Numbered from the stretch's first letter, positions 1 to 7,522 are shown. The stretch: DNA of 12,067 nucleotides from UBA7328 sp036479115 (GCA_036479115.1 JAZGFD010000288.1:1-12067), one strand, 5' to 3'. Program-made: numbers and translations. The notes: generated from the letters alone by a model not told the origin.

Positions 1-408
1 GTACAGTTGGGCTTAAATATTCCGATTCTGGATTGGGGAAGAAGAAAATCAGCCGTAGGTATTGCCAAAGCTCAAAAAGAACTCATAGAGCAACAAATAG
101 CCCAAGACAATCTCGATTTTGACAATGACATTGTACAAGTGGTAAGTAACTGGGAACAACTACAGAAGGAGGTAAAAATTCAAGAAGAAATACGCGAAGT
201 ATCTCTTGACAGGTTTGAAATATCTAGGCAAAGATATATCCTAGGTGCTATAAGCATCACTGATCTGACCATCGCCCAGAGAGAAAAAGATCAAGCACAA
301 CGAGACTTTGTAGACACCTTGAGATCTTACTGGATCACCTATTACCAAATTAGAAAATTAACTGGTTTTGACTTTGAAAGTAAGAATCCGATTACATATT
401 CATTTTAA
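1..408 (+). CDS. TolC-family outer membrane efflux protein, C-terminal part (5' end outside window)
   Basis: This is the last 135 codons of an outer-membrane channel of the TolC/OEP type, which forms the exit duct of tripartite efflux pumps. The frame is open from the first base; the TTG at 7 is an internal leucine codon, not a start. The visible part begins with the segment GLNIPILDWGRRKSAVGIAK, which matches the family pattern of a beta-strand entering the membrane (usually 'vPlfdgGrr') followed by a long helix. The rest is a long amphipathic, glutamine- and glutamate-rich helical stretch with the typical 'RYxxGAxSxxDLxxAQ' pattern and ends near a short C-terminal tail after YQIRKLTGF. The next gene, an ABC ATPase, starts 31 bases downstream, so this is the outer-membrane partner in the same operon. 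Family assignment is firm; the substrate is unknown. Confidence 0.9.
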   Translation, partial: VQLGLNIPILDWGRRKSAVGIAKAQKELIEQQIAQDNLDFDNDIVQVVSNWEQLQKEVKIQEEIREVSLDRFEISRQRYILGAISITDLTIAQREKDQAQRDFVDTLRSYWITYYQIRKLTGFDFESKNPITYSF

Positions 409-439
409 TTAAGCATTGACACAAAATAATCATACAATC

Positions 440-1105
440 ATGATACAACTTCAAAATGTAAATAAAGTCTATCGTACTAAAACGATAGAAACTATGGCAC
501 TACTTAATATCAATCTTAATATTGATAAAGGAGAGTTTATATCCATTATGGGCCCTTCTGGATGTGGTAAAAGCACATTACTCAATATCATCGGCCTCTT
601 GGATGAACCATCAGATGGAAATGTTAAAATAGATGGCTCCACATTACCAAAATACAATTCAAGGGATATGGCCCAATTAAGAAATCAGAAATTGGGTTTT
701 ATATTTCAGAGCTTTCATCTTATTCCAGATCTTACGGTGAGAGACAATGTGGAGTTGCCACTTTTATACAGAAAAGTGGGAAGTAAAGATAGAAAGAGAA
801 TGGCTGAAGAAGCACTAGAATCAGTAGGCCTAAAAAATAGAATAAGTCACTTTCCCAACCAGCTGTCAGGAGGCCAAAAACAAAGAGTGGCTATAGCACG
901 TGCCATAGTAGGTAACCCCGAAATAATATTAGCAGATGAGCCTACAGGAAATCTAGATAGTGTAATGGGTGGTGAAATAATGGATATTCTGTTAAATCTA
1001 AATTCTAAAAATAACACCACTATAATCATGGTAACTCACGATGAGGCTATGGCTAAAAAAACCCATAAGCTCATGAGGCTTTATGATGGGCAACAAATAG
1101 CTTAG
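440..1105 (+). CDS. ABC transporter ATPase, MacB/LolD-type
   Basis: Cytoplasmic nucleotide-binding subunit that energises the two FtsX-type permeases encoded next. With the ATG at 440 the protein has 221 residues, the usual length for this family. Visible motifs: Walker A GPSGCGKST (38-46), Q-loop glutamine in FIFQSFHLIP (Q90), signature LSGGQKQRVAIARA (from 142), Walker B IILADEPTGNLD with catalytic E167, and the switch histidine in MVTHDE (H200). The 'ADEPTGNLD' form is characteristic of the MacB/LolD/FtsE group. An in-frame TTG at 416 would add eight residues, but they lie ahead of the first beta strand (MIQLQNVNKVY), so ATG is preferred. No Shine-Dalgarno site is seen, as is normal in Bacteroidota. 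The gene follows the TolC gene by 31 bases and precedes the permease by 20. Confidence 0.95.
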   Translation: MIQLQNVNKVYRTKTIETMALLNINLNIDKGEFISIMGPSGCGKSTLLNIIGLLDEPSDGNVKIDGSTLPKYNSRDMAQLRNQKLGFIFQSFHLIPDLTVRDNVELPLLYRKVGSKDRKRMAEEALESVGLKNRISHFPNQLSGGQKQRVAIARAIVGNPEIILADEPTGNLDSVMGGEIMDILLNLNSKNNTTIIMVTHDEAMAKKTHKLMRLYDGQQIA

Positions 1106-1125
1106 TCACCACTAAAAAAATAAAA

Positions 1126-2463
1126 ATGATAAGTAATTATATAAAACTGGCCATTAGGGTGCTGGGGCGAAATAAGTTTTTTACGGCCATTACTCTTTTT
1201 GGCATCAGCTTCACATTAGCAATACTTATGCTGATTATATCTGTGCTAGAGACAGAGGTGGGCGAGACACCTCCACTTACGGATAAAGATAAGATGGTAA
1301 TTCTTCCCAGCCTACAATTAAAAAGGCAATTTTATGATACTATCTATGCGTATGATACTACAATGTACAAGAGTGCTCAGATAATAGATACAACATTTAC
1401 ACTTAAGGAAAATGGGTCCAATAATTCTAATAATGAATTTGCACACTGGTTTTTAGACAAGCATTTATCTAAGGTGCCCAATGCTAAAAATTATACGTTT
1501 TTTAAAAGTGGTGAGATATTTAACTCTTATGTTAATAATTCTAAAGTGGAGATGAGGGTCACTTTTACAGACCACAGGTTTTGGGAAGTCCTTGATTTTC
1601 AATTTGTAGAAGGTTTTGGGTTTGGTGCACAATCTGTAGAAAGAGAAGAGCCCGTGGCTGTCATCACAACAGATCTTGCTGATAAATACTACGGTAGAAC
1701 AAATAATATTATAGGCGAGATGATAGAAATGGATGGAAAAAACTATAAGATAATGGGCTTAGTTGAGCCTGCTGGGGTGTCCCTTTTAGCAGTGGATATT
1801 ATTGTGCCTTATACACATGCTGCTATAGGATCTGTGAGAAGTAACGAATCAGGTTTTGGAGGTTATATGGCTATTTTTCTAGGCGAAACTAGTGCTGACA
1901 TTAAATTGATAAAAGAAGATATAAAATATATCAATTCTAAGACTGAGGTGCCTGTTGCTGCTCAGGGCAAGTATGACATAATAAAATTTGATGCTTTTGG
2001 CTACCACGAAACTTATGCAGGACAGATTCTCGATCTAAATGATGAGGCAAAGAGTCTATGGATAATGAAGTTAATCATGATGGGTCTTATTGGCCTGTTT
2101 ATCCTATTGCCTACATTAAATCTAATTAATCTAAATGTAAGTCGCATCATGGAACGCAGCTCAGAGATAGGTGTACGTAAGGCATTTGGTGCAGACCAAA
2201 GAGTAATACTCACACAATTTGTGATAGAGAATATAGTCCAAACTTTTATAGGCGGCCTGATAGGTCTAGTCATGGCCATAGTGTTACTCAACGTAATAAA
2301 TGAAGCAAAACTTATGGGAGATATCATATTGAAATTGAATTTAAGATTCTTTATCTATAGCTTTTTAATCTGTCTGCTTTTTGGATTGGTATCAGGGATA
2401 TTACCCGCTTACAAAATGTCCAAAATGCATGTAGTAACAGCTTTAAAACAAAACAAATTATGA
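1126..2463 (+). CDS. FtsX/MacB-type ABC permease, first of a pair
   Basis: Inner-membrane subunit of 445 residues with the MacB layout. There is one N-terminal transmembrane helix (about 20-41), a large periplasmic MacB_PCD-like domain (about 45-305), then three C-terminal helices (about 311-336, 370-392, 408-427). After the second helix comes the cytoplasmic coupling segment RSSEIGVRKAFGA (344-356), the hallmark of FtsX-type permeases, which contacts the ATPase. This class does not move substrate through its own membrane pore; it transmits ATP-driven motion to the periplasm (mechanotransmission, established for MacB). The ATG is preceded by an A-rich leader (ctaaaaaaataaaa), typical for Bacteroidota. 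The stop codon overlaps the start of the next permease in an ATGA junction, so the two proteins are probably made in equal amounts and work as a heterodimer. Confidence 0.92.
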   Translation: MISNYIKLAIRVLGRNKFFTAITLFGISFTLAILMLIISVLETEVGETPPLTDKDKMVILPSLQLKRQFYDTIYAYDTTMYKSAQIIDTTFTLKENGSNNSNNEFAHWFLDKHLSKVPNAKNYTFFKSGEIFNSYVNNSKVEMRVTFTDHRFWEVLDFQFVEGFGFGAQSVEREEPVAVITTDLADKYYGRTNNIIGEMIEMDGKNYKIMGLVEPAGVSLLAVDIIVPYTHAAIGSVRSNESGFGGYMAIFLGETSADIKLIKEDIKYINSKTEVPVAAQGKYDIIKFDAFGYHETYAGQILDLNDEAKSLWIMKLIMMGLIGLFILLPTLNLINLNVSRIMERSSEIGVRKAFGADQRVILTQFVIENIVQTFIGGLIGLVMAIVLLNVINEAKLMGDIILKLNLRFFIYSFLICLLFGLVSGILPAYKMSKMHVVTALKQNKL

Positions 2464-3641
2464 TCAAGCATATACTCACACTCATCTGGAATAAAAAAGG
2501 CTCTAATACACTATTAATGATAGAGATACTACTAGCATTTCTAGTATTATTTGCTGTACTAAGTTTTGTGTTCTTTAATATGGATCGACTGTCAGAGCCT
2601 TTGGGATTTGAGACAGAAAATCGAAAATACATCAGATATGGCAATCTAGATCATATAGAAGGAGACTCGATAAGAAATCTTGCTGTTAGAGAGCTCAAAA
2701 GGTCACTTCAGGATTTAGAATTGGTAGAGAGCGTAAGTCTTAGTCATGATGTAAGCCCATTTGCAGGGAGTAACTGGTGTAGTGGCAGCGATGACATGGG
2801 CTTCAATATAGAGGCTTGTTACTCAGTAGTAGATTACGATTTTGTGAAGACTAACGGCATGAAAATCGTAGCAGGTCGAGATTTTAAAGAAGAAGATATG
2901 GCTGCTACATACCCTGTGCTATTAGCCAATAAGACATTTATGGATGATACTTTTGGGGATAAGGATATGATAGACAGCATCATTGGCTACAATGGGGCTA
3001 AACGTCAGATCATAGGGGTGGTAGAAGAATATAAATATGATGGAGAGTTTGCCGAATCACAAAACAGAATATTGCTTTTGTCCACATCAAAAAATAGCAG
3101 TTGGGCCAGACTTACCAATGCATATATCAAACTCGATCCATCTGCCGATGTAGCCTATGAAGAGAAGATCAGCAAAATTGTGCAGAGTGTAGTTAAAACC
3201 ACAAATTTTGTGATTCAGGATGCTCCATTGCTTAGAAAACGTGCCAATCTGGATACATGGATTCCTATGATCGCTCTTTTAAGCATATGTGCTTTTCTTT
3301 GCCTTAATGTAGCTCTCGGCCTATTTGGAGTATTGTCTTATTCTATTAGTCAACGCAAAGCCGAAGTAGGGTTACGTAGAGCCATGGGAGCACACGCAGG
3401 ATCTATTATTCAGCAGTTTACAATGGAAGTAGTAATCCTAGCAGGAATGGCCGTTTTAATTGGTGTTATTTTCGCTATTCAGATTCCTTTACTAAATGTA
3501 ATGGATGTAGAAAATTCTATATTTTTTAGAGGGATTCTTTACGCCACCATTATTATATTAGTCGTGGTGACACTGTGTGCATTGTATCCTAGTATACAAG
3601 CCTCACGTATACATCCTGCGACTGCACTACATGAAGATTAA
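2460..3641 (+). CDS. FtsX/MacB-type ABC permease, second of a pair
   Basis: Second inner-membrane subunit, 393 residues, same architecture as the upstream permease: N-terminal helix (about 18-40), periplasmic domain (about 45-262), and three C-terminal helices (about 268-296, 323-343, 359-377). The coupling segment SQRKAEVGLRRAMGA (297-311) is clear. The start overlaps the previous stop by four bases (ATGA), which implies translational coupling and fixes the start. Its periplasmic domain is shorter than that of the partner and diverges from it, so the two are not a recent duplication. Two cysteines (C107, C120) lie close together in the predicted periplasmic domain and could form a disulfide; this is inference. 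It ends the left operon; no clear hairpin terminator follows the TAA. Confidence 0.92.
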   Translation: MIKHILTLIWNKKGSNTLLMIEILLAFLVLFAVLSFVFFNMDRLSEPLGFETENRKYIRYGNLDHIEGDSIRNLAVRELKRSLQDLELVESVSLSHDVSPFAGSNWCSGSDDMGFNIEACYSVVDYDFVKTNGMKIVAGRDFKEEDMAATYPVLLANKTFMDDTFGDKDMIDSIIGYNGAKRQIIGVVEEYKYDGEFAESQNRILLLSTSKNSSWARLTNAYIKLDPSADVAYEEKISKIVQSVVKTTNFVIQDAPLLRKRANLDTWIPMIALLSICAFLCLNVALGLFGVLSYSISQRKAEVGLRRAMGAHAGSIIQQFTMEVVILAGMAVLIGVIFAIQIPLLNVMDVENSIFFRGILYATIIILVVVTLCALYPSIQASRIHPATALHED

Positions 3642-3667
3642 TAAAGCCACAAATTTCTGATACACTC

Positions 3668-3691
3668 AAGTTTGAGCCCACTCTGGAAACA
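3668..3691 (+). repeat. Dispersed repeat, copy A (left arm of inverted repeat)
   Basis: The core TTTGAGCCCACTCTGGAAAC is the left arm of an imperfect inverted repeat. It matches the reverse complement of 3816-3839 at 19 of 24 positions and the sequence at 8698-8720 at 21 of 24 with one gap. The 13 bases TTTGAGCCCACTC are identical between this copy and the one at 8701. Presence in two separate intergenic gaps suggests a dispersed element or the ends of a decayed mobile element. Confidence 0.6.
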
Positions 3692-3815
3692 CACAAAATC
3701 AAAAACGTTTCTTTTGACGATCTTTATATTTTTTTAAATTAGCTGATACTCAGGCATCACCGAATCTCAATAAATGTAAATCTCATCCAAAACAACTCAT
3801 TTTGTAAAAAATGTC

Positions 3816-3839
3816 TGTTTCCGGAGTGTACTCAAGTTT
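3816..3839 (-). repeat. Dispersed repeat, copy B (right arm of inverted repeat)
   Basis: Read on the minus strand this gives ACTTGAGTACACTCCGGAAA, the inverted counterpart of copy A (19/24). The two arms enclose 124 bases with no gene, which is the size and form of a small non-autonomous element (MITE-like). No flanking target-site duplication was evident to me. Confidence 0.55.
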
Positions 3840-3855
3840 CTGATATTATTAATGA

Positions 3856-3873
3856 TTAGTGACAACTCAGGTG
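3856..3873 (+). repeat. Shared motif TTAGTGACAACTCAGGTG
   Basis: Eighteen bases matching 8728-8745 (CTAGTAACTACTCAGGTG) at 14-15 positions, with the last eight bases CTCAGGTG identical. A weaker version, TTAGCTGATACTCAGG, is at 3739-3754. In each case it lies downstream of a copy of the TTTGAG...ACTC repeat, so the two may be parts of one element. Confidence 0.45.
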
Positions 3874-3881
3874 ACTTCAGT

Positions 3882-3923
3882 TTAGGTTAAGAATGGCTAC
3901 TTTATCACTATACTTAGGTTAAG
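3882..3923 (+). repeat. 10-base direct repeat, 32-base spacing
   Basis: TTAGGTTAAG occurs at 3882-3891 and again, identical, at 3914-3923. The start-to-start distance of 32 bases is about three turns of the helix, which would place both copies on one face of the DNA. They lie about 345 bases upstream of the response regulator start, a distance suitable for an enhancer-type site. Function as a binding site is inference only. Confidence 0.4.
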
Positions 3924-4051
3924 TGTATCAAATTTAAGATGGGGTAGCATTATCAAGATTCACTAACGTATAAAATAAATTAGTAGTCACACTGACTGTA
4001 TATACAATATATTATTTGAGAAGTCAGTATTTAATATTGTAGTCATCATAG

Positions 4052-4100
4052 AAAGGCTAAAGGCCTTTAAGTTGAATAGCCAAGGGCGTTGCCATTGGTT
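4052..4100. repeat. Two-hairpin REP-like element
   Basis: Hairpin 1: AAAGGC (4052-4057) pairs with GCCTTT (4063-4068) around a five-base loop. Hairpin 2: AGCCAAGGGC (4078-4087) pairs with GCCATTGGTT (4091-4100) around GTT, with one mismatch and one G-T pair. Tandem GC-rich hairpins in AT-rich intergenic DNA have the form of REP/BIME elements mobilised by RAYT transposases, but no RAYT gene is in the window. There is no T-tract after either stem, so a terminator is unlikely. Confidence 0.5.
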
Positions 4101-4267
4101 GAGTAACGATAGTTGTGATTTGCTGAATTTTTTAACCAAAAATGATGACAAATTTTTCATTAGTAAAAAGTACTGATTACATACTCATACAAAAAGGTGG
4201 CCATGAAAAAATCAAAAACATTAATTTTAGAGAAATGAAAGTATGTAACTATACCGTATAGCACAAA

Positions 4268-5620
4268 ATGAAAATGCAAAAAATACTGATAATAGACGAC
4301 GACATTGCAGTTTGTAAAAGCCTTGAACTCCTTTTAAGAAAATCAAAATATGATGTCAAAAGTATAAGCCATCCTTCAGCAGCCATGGATGTGCTATATG
4401 ATTTTCAACCTCAGTTGGTTTTACTGGATATGAATTTTACTGTAGACACTTCTGGCAGACAGGGAATGAAAATGCTCCAAAGAATAATGGAATATGATTC
4501 TTCTATTGTGGTTATTCTCATAACAGGATGGGCTACACTACAACTGGCCGTAGAGGGCATGAAGAATGGAGCCAAAGACTTTCTGGCTAAGCCTTGGGAG
4601 AATAAGCACCTATTGTCATCTATCAAGACAGCATTATCCCTTTACGGAAAAGACAGCATGTCAGAACTTGCTGTAGATCAAGGTAATATAATCGGTCACA
4701 GTACAGCGATTAAAAAAGTATTACAAACAGTAGAGCGGGTATCCAGTACAAATGCCAGTGTGCTTATTACTGGAGAAAGTGGCACCGGCAAAGAAATAAT
4801 AGCAGAAGCCATTCATGCTAAAAGTACAAGGAGTGATTATCCATTTGTGAAAGTAAACCTCGGGGGTATTTCTACTTCTCTATTCGAAAGTGAGATGTTC
4901 GGGCATGTAAGAGGTGCATTTACAGATGCTAATGCAGATAGATCAGGGAGATTTGAGAAAGCACATACAGGTACTATATTTTTAGATGAGATAGGCGACC
5001 TTGCTTTTGAAAGTCAAGTAAAACTCCTAAGGGTATTACAGGAAAAATCATATGAAGTATTGGGCAGCAGCAAGACCATTAAAACAGATGTAAGAGTGAT
5101 ATGTGCTACCCACAAGCCCCTTGAGGAAATGGTAGGTGAAGGAATATTTAGAGAAGACCTCTATTATAGAATAAATCTAATTCAGATCCGCCTTCCTGCA
5201 TTGTCAGAAAGGCGAGAAGATATCCCCTTACTCGTAGATCATTTTGTGCACAATGTGAGCAAGGCGTATGAAATTGACATGCCTTATATAGCTGATGAAG
5301 CGATAAAATGGCTATCTGAACAAACATACTCTGGCAATATTAGGCAATTGAAAAATATAGTGGAAAGAACCATCCTCATGGCGCTGAATAGTAAAGAATT
5401 GGGGATTGAAGATTTTCAAAACAATATGATGATGATTAAAAGGAATCTTACCAAAATAACTCTGCCTAATATTGGAGAGATGACATTAGATGAATTAGAA
5501 TGTGGTATGATAAAGAAGGCTCTAGCATATCACAATCATTCTATTAGTAAAACTTCTCGCTCACTAGGCCTCACTCGCAGTAGCCTTTACAGGAGAATAG
5601 AGAAATACGATATCAGATAA
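4268..5620 (+). CDS. Sigma-54-dependent response regulator (NtrC family)
   Basis: Cytoplasmic transcription activator of 450 residues with three domains. The receiver domain (about 4-122) has the acidic pocket D10/D11, phospho-acceptor D54, T86 and K108. The AAA+ sigma-54 activation domain (about 142-372) has Walker A GESGTGKE (169-176), GAFTDA (216-221) in place of the canonical GAFTGA loop, Walker B TIFLDEIGDL (236-245) and the arginine-finger segment FREDLYYRIN (294-303). A Fis-type helix-turn-helix (about 410-447) ends with SRSLGLTRSSLYRRIEKY. It should bind enhancer sites and use ATP to open sigma-54 promoters after phosphorylation. Its kinase would normally be encoded alongside; none is in the window. 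Its likely target is the upstream efflux operon (inference from position). An in-frame ATG at 4274 is an equally possible start. Confidence 0.95.
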   Translation: MKMQKILIIDDDIAVCKSLELLLRKSKYDVKSISHPSAAMDVLYDFQPQLVLLDMNFTVDTSGRQGMKMLQRIMEYDSSIVVILITGWATLQLAVEGMKNGAKDFLAKPWENKHLLSSIKTALSLYGKDSMSELAVDQGNIIGHSTAIKKVLQTVERVSSTNASVLITGESGTGKEIIAEAIHAKSTRSDYPFVKVNLGGISTSLFESEMFGHVRGAFTDANADRSGRFEKAHTGTIFLDEIGDLAFESQVKLLRVLQEKSYEVLGSSKTIKTDVRVICATHKPLEEMVGEGIFREDLYYRINLIQIRLPALSERREDIPLLVDHFVHNVSKAYEIDMPYIADEAIKWLSEQTYSGNIRQLKNIVERTILMALNSKELGIEDFQNNMMMIKRNLTKITLPNIGEMTLDELECGMIKKALAYHNHSISKTSRSLGLTRSSLYRRIEKYDIR

Positions 5621-5681
5621 TTTCAATATATCCATCACAAGTTTTCGAGTTTTCTTCTTTTTCTTTTTTCTCAAATTCGCG

Positions 5682-6311
5682 TCAAATTTTATCCCACAAC
5701 ATTCTTTTAATGTCTATTCTTGATGCCCCGTCTTGTGACCCTATCCATAAGTACCCTTTAGAATCTACCATTACAGCATTTTGCTCGCTGCATGAGCCAT
5801 TGATATCCTCACCATAGTAAAGCTGGTATAAAAAGGTGATAAAAGGATCTATGCGTAGGTAACCATGATGGCTCCCCGTCCATATTTTACCCTTGTAGTC
5901 GCTGACAGGTGAATAGAACCGTTCATTAATTTTTCCCAGATAGGTAAAATTGAAGGTAGAATCAATTTTAAATACTCCTGTTAAACTGGTTTCCGATTCA
6001 AACTTTACAAAAATATATGAATGTACATTATGAAAATAGGTTATTTTTCCATTCAGACACTACTTATGTTGTATCAATTTTAGCTATAGTTATATATAAT
6101 TTAGGATCATATAATGATAAATACTTTTTTCTATCTTCCATAAATATATCTCACATTTATAGTATATCCTCAATAGCATACCATGCAGGGACAACTATGC
6201 CCTGCGCTAAAAATCATAATAGTAATACCTCATTCTGTCTTCATCCTTTATCGATTGATTAAAGTGTTCTACTTTTTTGAGTATACTCGAATCTGTTGCA
6301 GTATTGAGCAG
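5682..6311 (-). pseudogene. Decayed two-component-regulator propeller (Reg_prop) gene
   Basis: This 691-base gap holds the remains of a minus-strand gene. The best segment (6059 down to the TGA at 5682) is open for 125 codons with no usable start. It contains two Reg_prop-type repeats: DYKGKIWTGSHHGYLRID and, about 50 residues later, DSKGYLWIGSQDGASRID. A weaker unit upstream has TGVFKID. Coding-like text continues further upstream in alternating frames: SSILKKVEHFNQSIKDEDRM and YYYYDF (to 6210), then AQGIVVPAWYAIEDI, YKCEIYLWKIEK and KYLSLYDPKLYITIAKIDTT. Joining these needs about four frameshifts, and a stop (TAA after IDTT) remains. Intact relatives are sensor proteins with periplasmic propellers, often fused to histidine kinases; any membrane and kinase part is missing. 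The first fragment begins directly after the stop of the glycosyltransferase at 6312. Confidence 0.72.
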
Positions 6312-7427
6312 TTATAATAATTCTGACAAAGTACTCATAACCCTAACTGCACTCTCATTCCAAGAGAAAAAGTTAGCTCTGTTATGACCTTTTTCTATCA
6401 ATTTTTTTCTCAATTCAGTATCATTCACTAACAGATTTAAACTCACAGCCATTCCTCTTTCATCAAAAGGATCAACAAGTATTGCTGCATTTCCTGCCAC
6501 TTCGGGCATAGCCGAGACATTACTAGTCAATACAGGCACTCCTGCCCGAAATCCCTCAATAATAGGAATTCCAAAACCCTCAAAGAGAGAAGGATAACAC
6601 AGCCCGATTGTACAAGATAACAAAGCAGAAACATTTTCTACATGACCAAGCAAGATGATGTCTTTTTTCACCACAGAGTTTTCAATAGCTTGCTTTAAAT
6701 CACGGTTATTCCAAGCCATTCTTCCTACTAATACTAATTTGATATCAGAGGGATATTGCTTTTTAAAAATATCAAAAGCCTTTATCAGTCGTACTACATT
6801 TTTGCGAGGATGCAGTGCTCCAATGTGTAGAAGATAATCACACCCTCTTGAAATTTTCCTTTTGAGTTTGAGCTTTTCTCCTGCCGATATTTTATTAAAG
6901 ATCTTCTCACAGCCATTATAAGTAACTATTGTTTTGTTTTCTGGTACATTGTATTGTTGTATTACGTCCTGCTTAGTATATTCTGATACACATGCTACCA
7001 TATCCGCTCTGTCATGATACTTTTTAGAATATTTTCTAAAAAATAATAAATGACTGCTCCTTATGTGTTCTGGATAATGTTCAAAAGCCAGATCATGGGT
7101 AACCATTAATGATGGCACATCAGTACTGAGAGAGCAAAAGTTATCAGGTGAAAAAAACACATTAGCGGCTATTTTTTTTAATACTCGAGGTACAGCCCAC
7201 TCGTACCACATATGCCATAGATAAGGATGTCTTGCAGGAGGAAAAAGAGTATGTGGCACTACATTTGGTGCATATAGAAAACGATTGTTATACGCTCTGT
7301 CAAAAAAGAAATGGAACTCTACATCTGGGTTGTTGCGTACTAGTCTTTTGCAGATTTCATGTGTATAAATCCCTATTCCTTCTAATTGAGGCAGTAAAAA
7401 TCGGGTATTTACGGCTATTTTTAACAT
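6312..7427 (-). CDS. GT4-family glycosyltransferase
   Basis: A 371-residue GT-B-fold retaining glycosyltransferase that transfers a sugar from a nucleotide-sugar donor to an unknown acceptor, probably cytoplasmic at the membrane surface. The N-terminal acceptor half begins MLKIAVNTRFL and has the glycine-rich LEGIGIYTHEI loop (15-25). The C-terminal donor half contains LLHIGALHPRKNVVRLIKAF (199-218, with R208/K209 for the donor phosphates), LVLVGRMAW (231-239) and the E(x7)E motif SLFEGFGIPIIEGF with E283 and E291. Next come a MPEVAG segment (307-312) and the usual C-terminal helix. Such enzymes act in O-antigen, exopolysaccharide or glycolipid synthesis, but there is no polysaccharide cluster here. 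It lies 95 bases downstream of the QTMAN-like gene in the same direction. The stop is immediately followed by an in-frame remnant of another gene. Confidence 0.92.
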   Translation of the reverse strand: MLKIAVNTRFLLPQLEGIGIYTHEICKRLVRNNPDVEFHFFFDRAYNNRFLYAPNVVPHTLFPPARHPYLWHMWYEWAVPRVLKKIAANVFFSPDNFCSLSTDVPSLMVTHDLAFEHYPEHIRSSHLLFFRKYSKKYHDRADMVACVSEYTKQDVIQQYNVPENKTIVTYNGCEKIFNKISAGEKLKLKRKISRGCDYLLHIGALHPRKNVVRLIKAFDIFKKQYPSDIKLVLVGRMAWNNRDLKQAIENSVVKKDIILLGHVENVSALLSCTIGLCYPSLFEGFGIPIIEGFRAGVPVLTSNVSAMPEVAGNAAILVDPFDERGMAVSLNLLVNDTELRKKLIEKGHNRANFFSWNESAVRVMSTLSELL

Positions 7428-7522
7428 AAGTATGTTCTCTATATCTACTCAGTTAGAATCTATTTTAGCAAAAAAAAGTCTTTTTTTACTTAAAAGCACA
7501 TCACTTGAGTAATTATATTTTC

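Larger units (their letters stand above)
3642..4267. other. 626-base intergenic region with repeat structures, no gene seen
   Basis: No convincing reading frame on either strand. The stretch holds a spaced inverted repeat (3668-3691 with 3816-3839), a sequence at 3856-3873 shared with the gap upstream of the QTMAN-like gene, a 10-base direct repeat (3882-3891 and 3914-3923), AT-rich nested inverted repeats (3991-4041), and a two-hairpin REP-like unit (4052-4100). The promoter of the response regulator must lie here or the gene must be read from the upstream operon. I found neither a good sigma-54 site (TGGCAC-N5-TTGC) nor a clear Bacteroidota TTG/TAnnTTTG pair. Confidence 0.7.

Noticed and set aside
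416..439. TTG start adding eight residues to the ABC ATPase
   Set aside because: The added residues (LTQNNHTI) are not family-like, and the ATG at 440 gives the standard N-terminus.
2013..2644. Minus-strand open frames inside the permease genes
   Set aside because: They overlap well-supported permease genes entirely and show no protein-family features.
3642..4267. Sigma-54 promoter in the large intergenic region
   Set aside because: No stretch on either strand came close to TGGCAC-N5-TTGC on reading.
6017..6262. Plus-strand open frame of 81 codons in the gap after the regulator
   Set aside because: It lies opposite the minus-strand propeller remnant, has an Ile/Ser/Tyr-rich sequence with no recognisable pattern, and looks like a by-product of AT-rich decayed sequence.
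6277..6291. TTGAGTATACTCGAA as a further copy of the dispersed repeat
   Set aside because: It resembles copy B over about 12 bases, but it is a palindrome inside coding-like remnant sequence and lacks the GGAAACA half.
6312..6314. Stop-codon readthrough extending the GT4 enzyme
   Set aside because: The enzyme already has its full usual length and C-terminal helix, and the downstream stretch is better explained as part of the decayed gene.
7470..7487. A-run/T-run palindrome between the two glycosyltransferase genes as a terminator
   Set aside because: The stem would consist of A-T pairs only around a GTC loop, too weak to call an intrinsic terminator, and the genes on both sides point the same way.
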